DNA of 64,000 nt from Bathynomus jamesi (taxonomy: Eukaryota; Arthropoda; Malacostraca; Isopoda; Cirolanidae). Below are positions 10,681 to 22,149 of the stretch, piece by piece. The translations under genes were made by a program, and so were the position numbers. The notes beneath the pieces were generated by a model. The model saw only the letters and a program-made list of their open reading frames with translations. It was not told the DNA's origin and searched no databases. Where the stretch lies: assembly GCA_023014485.1 (NCBI GenBank), contig JAJOZX010000087.1, positions 885,001 through 949,000 of the forward strand, given 5' to 3'. The stretch's first letter is position 1. Every line of letters begins with the position of its first letter.

Positions 10681-12083
10681 ACTATCATCAGACCACCTAC
10701 CCATCATCATTACAACACGTTCTACACACTCTATCCCAACAGCCTTAGGCACACTTACAGAAATTACAAAAAAGCTGATTGGGAACAGTTCAAAATACAG
10801 ACTAAGGAAAAATTCACCACATTAAACAGCACACCCATCATAAACATCAGTACAACACTAAAGACATTTAATCAGATCATCAATAATGCAAACAAATACA
10901 TACCCATGGGCAACATTAAGAAATACAACCCAAATTACACTAGAGAAATAGTCCACCTCATAAGGCAACGTAACAACCTCAAACATGACACACAAACACC
11001 ACACACAGAAGCCATAAAACAGCAGAACCAACAGCTCAACACAGAAATAAAAAACAACCTTAAAGAAAAACAAATAAACATGTAGGGAATTCATAACAAC
11101 ACTAAACCACTCAACAGATACATTCAGGCTATACAAGTTTATAAACAGCATTACCCACTCTAACAGCGGCATTCACACCTCACACGCGGCTATCTGTCGC
11201 AGCCAAAATAATATCCCAACATATAACGCTAAGCAAACATTCTAGTTAATCACTACGCAAAGATAAGTCACTTAAACAGAGACAACAACCAGAAACACAC
11301 AAACAAACAAACAGCCAGACACAAGAAAACCTTCAGACTCGACACCACCATTAAACCCTTCAATTCAGACCAGACCACCAAGATCATAAAAAACATTAAG
11401 AATTCGAAGGCTACTGGACCAGACAACATATCTAGCTTACACCTTAAACACTTCAGCCCACAGGGGATACTAGCTCTCACAAACATCAGCACATATTCAT
11501 ACCAACACTGTATTATTCCTGACATATGGAAACAAGGTAAAATTATTACACTACTCAAACCAATCAAAAGTCCAACAGAACCAGCTTCCTATAGACCCAT
11601 TACTTTACTGTGCACACCTTCCAAAGTAACAGAAAGACTAATCTTACAAATCACCAACCCACACATACCACTATCGCCTACTCAACATAGATTCAGACCT
11701 CACCACTCAACCACGACATTACTCACTAACCTCACGCAGCACATCATGGATGGCATCAACTCCAGACGACCAGCTCAACGTACACATTAGTAAAGCATTT
11801 GATGCTATCCCACGCTTCCTTCTCATAAACAAAATACTCAACACAAACATGCACAATAACACCAAAAGGTGGCTAGCAACTATCTTTCAGGAAGATACTC
11901 ACATGTCACATTTAATGGCAAGTCATCCAAAAACAAGCTTTTTCTGAACGAGGTCCCTCAAGGCTCTGTTCTCTCATCAACACTGTTCAAGTTATACTAC
12001 ATGCATGACATTCCAACACCCATAGATAACAAGCTTACCTTATCATCATATGCAGATGACATCACTAACATCCACCCACAACA
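10681..12083 (+). pseudogene. Ingi-like LINE: reverse transcriptase, 5' portion
   Basis: Scattered short frames carry the RT fingers and palm. The segment SPTQHRFRPHHST (around 11690) precedes the palm, VPQGSVLSSTLFKLYY is at about 11950, and SYADDITNIHPQ (12048-12083) holds an intact catalytic YADD. Multiple stops and frame changes separate the blocks. The LINE-B insertion follows immediately. Confidence 0.7.
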
Positions 12084-12283
12084 AATATTTTAAAATGCCG
12101 GCCCTTGGTAAAAAATAACTTAAAAGTCTTTTATTGTAACGCGCGTAGTATTAGAAATAAATTAAACGAATTTAAGGAGATAATTTATTCCGGTAACTAC
12201 GATATAATTGCTATCAGTGAAACGTGGTTAAATACCGTGACTCGGGATTCTTGGGGGAATTTGATAGACCGAGTTTTAAACTC

Positions 12284-12687
12284 GGTGCTACTGTAGTATG
12301 CGGTCTACCGTTAAGTTTCTACTGTAGTATGCGGTCTACCGTTAAGTTTCTACTGTAGTATGCGGTCTACCGTTCAAAATATTTAAAAGGAATTGAAAAT
12401 GAATTGAAAGGAATTATAATTTAATTACACAATTAAGGAATTATTAAAGAAGTTAAACATACTACTACCGCATACTTAACGGTAGACCGCATACTACAGT
12501 ACGCCCTCGATGATTGGCTAGGTTAAGTCGTGATATTTTCGTTAGTTTTAACGAAAATATCACGACTTAACCTAACCAATCGTCAAGGGCGTACAATTAA
12601 CCTAATAATAAAATAATAAGAAATAAGAAGCTATAATTAAAAAGTAGACCGCCGAATCGTAGGTAGACCGCATACTACACTAGCACC
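12284..12687. mobile_element. Foldback element M1, 404 bp
   Basis: Ends GGTGCTACTGTAGTATGCGG and the inverse of GGTGCTAGTGTAGTATGCGG. The flanking 8 bp TTAAACTC are exactly duplicated (12276-12283 and 12688-12695). Removing the insert restores the LINE-B reading FKLFTNDR. It contains three copies of a 31-bp unit near the left end (12291-12375) and the family core: AACGAAAATATCACGAC in inverted pair at 12503-12596. No coding capacity. Confidence 0.9.
12291..12375. repeat. 31-bp tandem repeat within M1
   Basis: Unit starts ctgtagtatgcggtctaccg, repeated about 2.7 times. The same sequence forms the element's right terminal repeat. Confidence 0.9.
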
Positions 12688-12839
12688 TTAAACTCTTTAC
12701 TAATGATAGGTTACATAGGATTGGTGGCGCCGTTTTGCTGTACATTCGTAATTCCCTTAGGGCTATCGAGGTTAAGATAGATTTTCCGGCAGCAATTAAT
12801 GCGATATGCGTTGAAGTTAGGGCGCGTAATGTTATAATG

Positions 12840-14037
12840 TAATGTTATAATGTTATAATGTTATAATGTTTCAGACCAACAAAGACCTAGGATCCACTCA
12901 TGGCTGGTCTACCTAACTGTGTTCGTGTATTGTGTATGTCCTCCGTGGTGGCGGAGGGGACCTACAATTTTACGTGGGTTCCGAACCACAAGAACATAAG
13001 AAATTTATGTAAAAACTGCCGGTAAATTGGCAACGACCAATTTTTACGAAACTAAATAATTATCAATTTAAAACTAATTAATTATCGATTTAAAACTAAA
13101 GATAGAATCTCTGATCCAGAGGATCAAGTCATAATAGACTACTATCCACAAATATGTTACACTCTATATCTATTTATAAAGGACATGCAAATATATCGGA
13201 TCAAAGAATCCAGTCAATTTCATTATGGTATCCATCAAGTCACGGTCCATATTGATAGCGGACCAAGTCAAAATTTACAATCATATACATTACAATATAT
13301 ACACTTACGAGAAAAAGAGTAGGTGTGGCAGTAAAGACTGTACAGTAATGTAGAAATGTGTGTGCACCCATTTGGGTCTCCCATTTAAAGGTGTTTGTGG
13401 GGCAAGTGAAGATCATGAGTTTTTCAATACCTCACAGTACTATGGGGGGCACCGCTCGGCAGAGGAATCTCTTTAAATGGGGTGTGTAAGGACAGAGAGT
13501 ATCCCCTAACCCAAGACGCTGCCTCCCTATATCCCACAACACTTGTGTTGAGCTGTGGGATCTATCCCCAGAAAGCCTTAATTTTACTACCTTAAACTAT
13601 ACCCTTTCTATCAACATATGCGTCTAATCGATTTTTAAACATGTTTATAGACGTGCTACTAATTACTTCTACCGGCAAACTATTCCAGCTATTTACTATT
13701 CTATGCGTAAAAAAGTTTTTCGCAACTGCTGTCTCGAACCTTCTACTTGTCAACTTACACCCGTTATTTCTAGTCCTATTATATTGAGATATTTCGAAAA
13801 AGCTATCTCTATCTACGTTATCGAACCCATTCATAATTTTGAAAACCTGGATTAGATCACCCCTTAACCTCCTGGTCTCGAGTGTTGTCAATTTTAACTC
13901 CTTAAGCCTATCCTCGTACGACTTTGACCTAAGCGACGGAATCATCTTAGTTGCTCGTCTTTGAACTCTTTCGATTTTGTCTATATCTTTGCGCATATAC
14001 GGATTCCAAAATTGGACCGCGTACTCCAAATGGGGTC
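12840..14037 (-). mobile_element. LINE-C 3' fragment inserted in reverse inside LINE-B
   Basis: Near-identical to the inverse of 35980-37120: the last 145 residues of the LINE-C protein (13592-14029) plus its ~720-bp 3' untranslated region and the terminal 8-bp repeat (ATGTTATA)n at 12828-12870. It is 5'-truncated, as usual for LINE insertions. Unlike the copy at 36240, its C-terminal frame is uninterrupted (SRRFETAVAKNFFTHRIVN). Confidence 0.9.
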
Positions 14038-14224
14038 TAATATTAGTTTTAATTTTGTTGTTGTTATAGACCTCCCGTTCAACCCCTCGATACCGATACT
14101 AGATTTTACTCACTTCTTGGTAACTTTATTGACAATCGGAATAGTATAATTGTCGGAGACTTTAACTGCCCTAATGTTAATTACGAGACTTATACTGGTA
14201 ATGAGGAGGGTTTGAGATTGATTG

Positions 14225-14497
14225 GGTACTTGTAGGTTATCTCCCCCCGACCAATTTTGACAGAATATTTTCGTTAAACTAACGAAAATATCACGACTTA
14301 ACCTAACCAATTATCAAGGGCGTACAGTTGATCTATTAGTAAATAGTAAATACTATTCCAGAAACAAACAATATTATAATTAATAATAGATCAACTGTAC
14401 GCCCTTGATAATTGGTTAGGTTAAGTCGTGATATTTTCGTTAGTTTTAACGAAAATATTCTGTCAAATTGGTAGGGGGGAGATAACCTACAAGTACC
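14225..14497. mobile_element. Foldback element M2, 273 bp
   Basis: Almost fully palindromic. Ends are GGTACTTGTAGGTTATCTCC and its inverse. The flanking 8 bp ATTGATTG are duplicated (14217-14224 and 14498-14505), and removing the insert restores LINE-B coding EEGLRLIEFMEDN. The core AACGAAAATATCACGACTTA occurs in both arms around a ~70-bp central loop. Confidence 0.92.
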
Positions 14498-16204
14498 ATT
14501 GATTGAGTTCATGGAAGATAATTTTTTACAACAGATGGTTACCGAACCAACGCGCGGTGACAATATTTTAGATTTGGTGATGACGAACGGCGAAAATATA
14601 GTCGAAGGTTTAGAAGTAGGCGAGAGTTTAGGATGTAATGATCATCAAATTCTTAGGTTTAAGTTATTGATAGAAAACACTAAGGATAGTAACGTAATAG
14701 AAGTCCGATTTTCGAAGGGCTAATTTTGATAGTTTTGCGGATAGGATGAGAGTAGTGGACTGGGATAACTTATTTATGGGTAATGACACAAATTTGCATT
14801 GGGAGGCGTTTAAAGAAAGTTTTATGAATATTGAAAGGGAGTTTATTCCTCGTAGGCCCAAGCGCGCTAGAAATCATGGTAGGCCTAAGTGGTGGACTTG
14901 GGAAATAGGCGAGTTCATAAACGAGCGTAACAGAGCGATAGACTTAATAAGCGCAATGGCACGGCAGCTAACTTTAATAGATATAGCGAGCTTAGACGTC
15001 AGGTTAAAAGCTCAGTTAGGAATGCTAAGCATAATTTAGAGATACTTATAGCTGTAGATAGTGAACATAATCCAACAATTTTTTTTGAATATGTCAATAA
15101 CCGTAAGCCGATTGAAGATAACATAGGCCCTCTAGTGGATGTTAACGGCGCTTTGGCTTCTGCCGCTCAGGCGATGGCAGGTATTTTCAATAACTTTTTT
15201 GCGACAGTTTTTACCGTAGAAGACGTAAATAATGTCCCCCGACGTGGACGATATCGTTCCATTTAGTAGCGAGACTATTTTGGATGAAATAACTGTTTAC
15301 GAGGTGAGATTGCGCATTATATCGATAAATTAAAAGTTAGCAAGGCTCCAGTCCCTGACACTTTTTATCCCAGACATTTGAAAGATTTGAAAGACGTTAT
15401 CGTAGGCCCCTTAACGAAGATTTTTAACCAGTCACTGGAAACGGGGATTATTCCTGAAGACTTCAAATTAGCTAACGTCACGCCTATTTTTAAAAAAGGC
15501 GACCACAGTGTAGCTAGAAATTATGGGCCCATTAGCTTAACGTCAATTGTCGGTAAACTTTTGGAATCCGTAGTTAGGGATCGTATCATCGATCACTTAG
15601 AAAGTAGAAATTTCATTAATAGTAGTCAGCATGGGTTTCGACGCCATAGATCTTGTTTAACTAATTTGTTAGAATTTTATAACGAAATAGTGCGCGAATA
15701 CGATAGGCATAGAGGGCTGACGTTATTTATTTAGATTTTAAAAAGACGTTCGATACAGTTCCGCATAGAAGATTAATTGCGAAGGTTTAAAGCGCATGGT
15801 ATACGCGGTCAGGTAGCTAACTGGTTAGAGGAATGGCTTCGTGCTAGGTGACAGAGGGTCGTTGTTAATGGTAGTGAATCGGGGTGGTTGGATGTAGATA
15901 GCGGTGTCCCACAGGGTCAGTGTTAGGCCCATTGCTATTCGTAATTTACATTAACGACATTGATGTAGGATTGACTTGTAACGTGTCAAAATTCGCGAAC
16001 GATACGAAAATAGGCTGTAAGGTTGATAACGAGGAGGATAGAAATAGGCTCCAAGACGATGTAAATAGGATTATGGATTGGACGGATAAGTCGCAGATGC
16101 AATTTAACGTAGACAAATGTAAAGTTTTGCATATAGGTTCTCGTAACAATAATTACACGTACACGATGGATGATAGAGATTTAGCGAACGTTGACGAGGA
16201 AGTA

Positions 16205-16797
16205 CAGGGCTATTTAAATTGATTCATCCGATTTCAACTGAGAATACTTCCGTACCTATCAACCGTGCATCAACTGGGCATACACCACATGAAAGAGGAA
16301 ATCTCCGAGTTTTACAAGATCACCGCGAGAGGGCTCCAAAGTCACGCCGTGGCCTAGTCTAGCAACAAACAGTCAGTGTGAAAATGGCGTCCACAGCAGA
16401 AGGCGTTTTGTGTGTTGCAGTTTTCGAGCTGTAAATCGGTAGTCAAAGTGCAGCGTGAGTTTCGTCGACGTTACAGAACAGATCCACCGGGTGCTCAGAG
16501 CATCCGTCGGTGGTATCGGCAGTTCGAGGAAACAGGATGTTTGGATGAGCTCCGAACTCGCATTGTTACTGCCGTAGAGTCAGTGACAACGGACATGCTG
16601 GAGCGAGTATGGGAGGAATTCGACTATCGTGTCGACGTTGCTCGTGCAACTAGGGGAAGTCACATAGAGCATTTATGAGGTGAGAGACAAAATTTGGACA
16701 GTTTTTCTTTTGGTTGATGTATCACAAATCACTCTGTATTTGTAACATTAAAAAATATTCTCATTTGAAATCAGGTGAATCATTTTGAATAGCCCTG
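16205..16797 (+). mobile_element. Internally deleted mariner (MITE) in LINE-B
   Basis: Ends CAGGGCTATTTAAATTGATT and an imperfect inverse, with TA on both sides. The single frame (16412-16678) joins an N-terminal helix-turn-helix region (FRRRYRTDPPGAQSIRRWYR) directly to the transposase C-terminus (LERVWEEFDYRVDVARA); the whole catalytic core is missing. Removing it with one TA restores LINE-B reading EEVDLGVRV. Confidence 0.85.
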
Positions 16798-17953
16798 TAG
16801 ATTTAGGCGTACGCGTATCTAAGGATTTAAAGTTAGAACCAGTGCCTGGAGTCTTGCGCAAAAGCTAATAGGATGTTAGGCTTCATAGCGCGTAATTTCG
16901 AATTTAAATCGAAAGATATTATATTGTCCCTTTACAAGTCCCTAGTCAGGCCTTATTTAGAATATGCCGTTCAGTTTTGGTGCCCGTATTTGCGTGAGGA
17001 TATTGATAGGTTAGAAAGGGTTCAGCTTCCTGCCACGAAACTAATTCCGTCATTGCGCAACAAGCCTTATGAATATAGGATTAAAGAGTTAGACTTGCAT
17101 TCACTCGAAACTAGGAGATTAAGGGGGGAGCTTAGTGAAGTTTTCAAAATCGTTAATAACATCGATAACGTAAATTTGACAAACTGTTCACTTTCGATAA
17201 TAGCAATACTCGTAATAACGGATTTAAATTGCGTGGCAGGCCATTACTAATATCGCTAAAAACTTTTTTACGTTTAAGTAATTGATAAATGGAATAATCT
17301 TCCCGCGTCAGTCGTTAACTCTACCAGCGTTATATGTTTTAAGAACCGTTTAGATAGGCATTTAAAAATATTAACGTTGTTTAAAATAAAAAAAACAATT
17401 AGCAACGGCGAGCTCTGGAGGTGGTGGTCGAGGATGAGTCTGTTGACGATCAATGCCAACTTGTGACATGCCAGCGTGTGATGCCAGCAATAAAATTATT
17501 AAAAAAAAAATTAAATTAACACAAACGTAGATGTAGGTCGTAGAGTAAACTAACCCACTTTTTTATACTCTACCTACTTTTTTTTTAATTCCTCTCATTT
17601 GCATGTCTCTAACTCTCTTTACTTGCATGTCTGTAGTTTGCATGGTATGACAGTGAGTTAAGACTGTGTTTGCGTGGTTTGTAAGCGTTCTTATTTTACT
17701 TCTGTTCATCTTTCACCCCTCTCCTATTCTCTTCGACTATTTTTCCGATTTGTCGGCAGTGGCCGACGGATGATGATTGGAGTCTTTCTTTCTCTTTTTT
17801 CTGAATGAATGTTAACCCACGAATGATAGGTTTTGCTACTTACTTAACCCCTTATTCTCTTCTTTTAACCCCCTCCTCTTTCCTTTCTCTCGGGCTAAAC
17901 CTTAGAGTGGATCTTAGGGTCTTTGTTAGCCTTAGCTTCTGTAAATCTGTAGA

Positions 17954-19052
17954 ACAACATCGACACCGCTACAAATAACCTACAACCATACATAAACAGT
18001 ATACAAGACTGGCTCACACACAATAGACTCAAAGTAGCGCCCACAAAATCAACCATCACCTTGCTAACAAGCAACACAAAAGAACACCAGATAACTCCAC
18101 AGCTTACAATAAACAAACCAACATTCCACACATTCACAGGACCAAAATACTTGGGGTCACATACAACACATCATTATCTTTTGCAAACCATATTCAGGTC
18201 ATTAAAAAAAATTTACGTCAAGACTTAACACCCTTACGGTACTAACAGGCACAAACTTTGGACACCAGCAGGAACATCACTCATATACAAACAATATATT
18301 TGTTCAGTTATGGACTATGCTAGCCCATGCTGGGCATCCATTACCTGAAACACACATATAAACACCTTACAGACAATACAAAACAACGCACTTCGTATCA
18401 TTACAGGATGTACTCAACAAACCACAATAAAACACCTGTACACAGAAACAAAAATACTGAAAGTTAGGGAACATTTAGATATGAGGGGAACAAAATTCAT
18501 GGCAGCAGCGACAACTAACCCACAACACCCTTGCCACTACATATACAATCATGCACTAAGACCTAGCACCATTAAGGTAACACTAAAGAGACATTATAAC
18601 CAAATACTCCATTCCATACCACGCCCCCCCAGACATCACACAGTACAGAAAACATACACACACACCTAACCCACAAAGCACTGACACGATTCGGTCCGAA
18701 TGCGGTCCTAGGTTCGAAGCCGCCACCCATTAACAGGTCAGAGATCAGCCTGAGCAGGTCGGATCGACTTAAGTTAGTACGATTCCGATGTGGACATCAC
18801 CCCAACTTACAGACATATAAACACAGACTAGACAACTCCACAGACGACACCTGCCACCTGTGCCAGGACACACCACAAACAATTGAACACATTATGACAG
18901 ACTGTATCACTCTAGCACAACATAGAACACAACACAACATCACTAGTGCGCTGAAACTCTGGTCCACTCCGGAGAGGGCGATCGGTTACCTGCGTGCCGC
19001 CGGCTTGCTCGATCAGGGTGGGCTGATCGGCTAACCAACAACAACAACAACC
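17954..19052 (+). pseudogene. Ingi-like LINE: RT 3' portion and C-terminal Zn motif
   Basis: Contains NLQPYINSIQDW, SVMDYASPCWASIT and ALRIITGCTQQTT (thumb/connection). The C-terminal block near 18760-19030 has RLKLVRFRCGHHPNL, CHLCQDTPQTIEHIMTDC (C-x2-C...H-x4-C, zinc-knuckle-like) and ERAIGYLRAAGL. Many stops interrupt it. The tail is a short (CAA)n run. Confidence 0.75.
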
Positions 19053-19440
19053 AAGCAAAATTCACAGACATTTGTAAAAAGACCATGAAAAGGCCTAAGT
19101 AACACTCTCCTAAAGACTTTTTCAATATTATATGAAAAAAATGTTTTTTACAGGTTGAGAATGGCGGAATCACTATTGATTAACGAAAATAAGTCAGAAA
19201 AATGTAAATACAATGAAATGGAATCTTTCTTGAATATTTTTGACTGATAAAATTTATACGAGTTTGGATTCACTATTAAGGAAAGAGCATTGAACTTTTG
19301 GAAAAATCTTGTTTATCTATAAAATTTGTAATATCAAATTCTATGTATGTGATAATTTCATCATTTTATACTTAAAAAAAATTAATCCGTCTTCTGAAAA
19401 TGTGAAAGATATGGGGCAAAACGTTATAATAATACAATAT
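19053..19440. other. No gene seen
   Basis: AT-rich sequence between the Ingi-like 3' end and a TA tract. No motif recognised. Confidence 0.5.
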
Positions 19441-19490
19441 AATATATATATATATATATTATATATATATATATATAATATATATATATA
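19441..19490. repeat. (TA)n with internal hairpins
   Basis: TA repeats interrupted by TTATA/TATAA, next to the (CCTTA)n 3' tail of LINE-D. Confidence 0.9.
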
Positions 19491-21448
19491 CCTTACCTTA
19501 CCTTACAACCTTACAAAGGTTCCGCGCGATGATTTCTCATTTCGCGAAGGTCAAGCCTGTCGCCCCTCCTCTCGAGTTGGCCTGGTGAAGTAGTGAGTTG
19601 GATTCTTGCGCTCTCCACCTCACATAGCCAGGTACGCCCGGCTCATCGGGGATTGTTCTGAGCCAGGCGTCTAGTCTTCTTTTGAAGATTTCCACTGCAA
19701 CTCCCTTCGTGTTTCTTAGGTCTTTAGTCAACTGATTAAACAGTTTTGGTCCTCACACAACAAAACTATTTTCTTTCAGGGTTAAGGATGTTCCCTGTCT
19801 CGCCTTCAATTTGGGAATACGACACAGTCTACCGCTTCTACTTTCCATCGTTGTTTGGGGAGTTATGGGATTCAGAGTAAGATTAGGGACTAGTTTCTCC
19901 ATTATTTTCCAAGTGTAAATAATGGTGTATCTCTCTCTTCTCCTTTCCAGTGAATATAGGTCTAGTTCTCGTAACCTTTCCCAGTAATTTAGTTCTTTGC
20001 ACCCATTGATCTTGGCTGTGAAGCTTCTTTGGATCCCCTCCAGCTGTCTAATGTCTTCTTTTTTATATGGGGAAGTTAGGACCGAGCAGTATTCTAATTT
20101 GGGTATGATCAGGGTTTTCAGTAGAGGAATCATTACATTCCTATCCCTTCGTTTAAAGGTTCTCAATATCTGACCCGTTATTCTCTTTGCTCTGTTTACT
20201 GCTATCTTATTTTGTGTTTCAAATTTCGCATCATCTGTCATTACAACCCCTAAATCTTCTGCTCTGGAATTTCTCTGAATTTCCTGTCCATTTGGGGTAT
20301 AATATTGCATGCACTTTAGGTCTTCTCTTTTACCGTACCGTAATAGCTGAAATTTCTCGGTGTTAAACTTCATATTGTTGTCTTCAGTCCACTTGTAGAT
20401 TTTGTTTATGTCGGTTTGTAGAGATCCTGTCTTCTGGGTTTCTTATTTTTCTACTGATCTTTGTGTCATCCGCAAAGGATGTTATTGTGCTGTCTTTGGT
20501 AACGTCCTCATCTATGTCAGTTAGCATGATTATGAAGAGTAGTGGAGCTAATACTGTTCCTTGTGGTACTGAGCTGAGGACCTCTGATTCTGATGAAGAT
20601 ACTCCTTGTACTGTAACGACTTGCCTCCGCTCACTAAGGAAATTATATATCCATTTCCCTACTTTTCCTGTTATTCCCATATATTTCAGTTTATGTATTA
20701 TGATTCCGTGGTCACACTTGTCGAACGCTTTAGCAAAGTTTTCATTACTTTCAAGTGAATCAATAATGTTGTTGTAGTGTTCCATTAGTTGTGATAGGCA
20801 TGATCTGCCTGACCGAAACCCGTGTTGGTTATCATTGAATTTTTTCTGAGTTTCCAAAAAGTCATAGATTTTCTGTCTAACTATTCTTTCAAATATTTTA
20901 GTGAGATGAGATGTAAGCGACACTGGCCTATAGTTTTTGGCCTGGGATCGATCTCCTCCTTTATATATTGGGACTATGTTCACGCTCTTCAGGATGCCCG
21001 GTATTTCTCCCGTGTCTAATGATCGTCTCCATATCCAGTATAGGGGCTCAGCGATTGCATTCTTGCATTTTTTGATCAGTGTGGCATTCCATTTATCCGG
21101 TCCTGCCGCTGAGTGTGTTTTTAGTTTCCCTATGGCTTGTGTAATATCATCCGTCGTAAAGTCGAAATCCGTTATACTTTCCCCTTGTGGTTCTTCTTCA
21201 AAGAACGCGTTTCTATCGCAAATCAACTTGTCAGTTTTGGGGATACTGAATGATGATTCATACTGAGCTTTTAATATTTCAGATACTTCTGTTAGATCAT
21301 CAGATAAATCACTGTTCTCATTTTTTAAAGGTCCGATAGTCGCTTGGTTTTTCGACTTTCTTTTTGCGAAATTATAGAAGTACTTTGAGTTAACCTTTAT
21401 CGCTTCTATAGCGTCATCTTCTTTTTCATGTATGCTTCTCGATTTGTT
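19491..21448 (-). pseudogene. LINE-D: non-LTR retrotransposon RT region
   Basis: Minus-strand blocks: ITDFDFTTDDITQAIGKLK, ARNYRPVSLTSHLTK-type fingers, NQHGFRSGRSC, VPQGTVLAPLLF, TSFADDTKIS (FADD intact), then CSVLTSPYKKEDIRQLEGIQ, YSLERRRERYTIIYTWKIM and IPDEPGVPGYV. Compared with LINE-E, 21 bp are missing at about 20732: the residues YDVIYID, which include the first catalytic Asp of motif A. Two frames carry most of it (19753-20373 and 20384-21448) plus a C-terminal piece at 19537-19731. The 3' end is (CCTTA)n. The 5' end is cut by a TA tract. I recall similar LINEs from crustaceans. Confidence 0.8.
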
Positions 21449-21487
21449 CCTGTATATATATATATATATATATATACACAGTATATG

Positions 21488-21541
<54 letters not shown>

Positions 21542-21545
21542 AAAC
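21449..21545. repeat. (TA)n microsatellite
   Basis: TA-rich tract with short interruptions, at the 5' break of LINE-D. The YIYI-type translation is an artefact. Confidence 0.9.
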
Positions 21546-21639
21546 GATAATTTTTTTTTCAAGAATTGGTCTGCAGAAAATTTGTGAATTCACTGTGCAA
21601 GAAATTCTTGTAGGAATTTAGAGAAGATTTTACAAATGC

Positions 21640-21677
<38 letters not shown>

Positions 21678-21876
21678 TATTTTTATTAATTAAAGGTCCT
21701 AGTTCTTGCTGTAAATAATAATTTTTCTTCTTTCTCCTAGATTTTGCCTTACTTAATTATGTTTATATTGGTATTTTGTCCTTACGCCAATCTTTGGAGC
21801 TTGTTTCTGAGTAAGTTGTTTAGGAAAGCGACCATACTTATATGAGATGAAAGCATTTTTTATGAAAAGCTTTGAA

Positions 21877-21928
<52 letters not shown>

Positions 21929-22149
21929 TTTATGGTAAGATAATGTAAGATAAAGAAATAGTATAGTAGTGTTCAGAGCGATTCTGACTACAGTTGCATG
22001 AAACATCCCAACATGGCTAAACCTCAGGTTCCTCTAACCCGCTCCCACCATTGAATTCGCTACTGTGATTACCTATTTTATATCGTATTATGATAAGGCG
22101 ATCGTATGTCTTTTCGTCCTTTTGACCACTTCTATCTTCTTCCTTTTTG
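21546..22149. other. No gene; (TTA)n and (TA)n tracts
   Basis: Contains (TTA)n at about 21641-21675 and (TA)n at about 21882-21925. No motif recognised otherwise. Confidence 0.6.

Larger units (their letters stand above)
12105..17370 (+). pseudogene. LINE-B endonuclease and reverse transcriptase, broken
   Basis: The endonuclease starts with VFYCNARSIRNKL and ISETWLN, continues with RLHRIGGAVLLYIRNSLR (after M1), IVGDFNCPNVNYETYT (before M2) and ILDLVMTN (after M2). RT blocks are FKLANVTPIFKKGD, RNYGPISLTSIVGKLLESVV, TFDTVPH, PLLFVIYINDIDVG and SKFANDTKIG. The catalytic box is FAND instead of FADD, so the second metal-binding Asp is lost. After the mariner MITE come LYKSLVRPYLEYAVQFW and LETRRLRGELSEVFKI. 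Several frameshifts and stops are present. Confidence 0.8.
12084..17953 (+). mobile_element. LINE-B: CR1/Jockey-type LINE inserted in the Ingi-like element
   Basis: This non-LTR element lies between the two halves of the Ingi-like LINE. It begins just before the endonuclease start and ends after GAGTGGATCTTAGGGTCTTT (about 17905), a sequence also found at the 3' end of LINE-C (37082). It carries four secondary insertions: M1 (12284-12687), an inverted LINE-C fragment (12840-14037), M2 (14225-14497) and a mariner MITE (16205-16797). The first and last parts are separated by nearly 2.3 kb of later DNA. Confidence 0.8.
9440..19052 (+). mobile_element. Ingi-like LINE, split by LINE-B
   Basis: The 5' part (to 12083) ends just after the catalytic YADD box, and the 3' part resumes at 17954 with NLQPYINSIQDW, the expected continuation. 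The 6-bp sequence ACAACA occurs at both junctions (12078-12083 and 17954-17959) and is a plausible target duplication of LINE-B. The 3' end is a short (CAA)n tail at about 19033-19052. Domain order is a 2A-like motif, AP-type endonuclease, reverse transcriptase and a terminal zinc-knuckle-like segment, resembling Ingi/L1Tc-type elements. The clade assignment is an inference. Confidence 0.75.

Noticed and set aside
12828..12870. CRISPR-like or regulatory short repeat (ATGTTATA)n
   Set aside because: It is the inverted 3' terminal repeat of LINE-C, also seen at 37108-37133.
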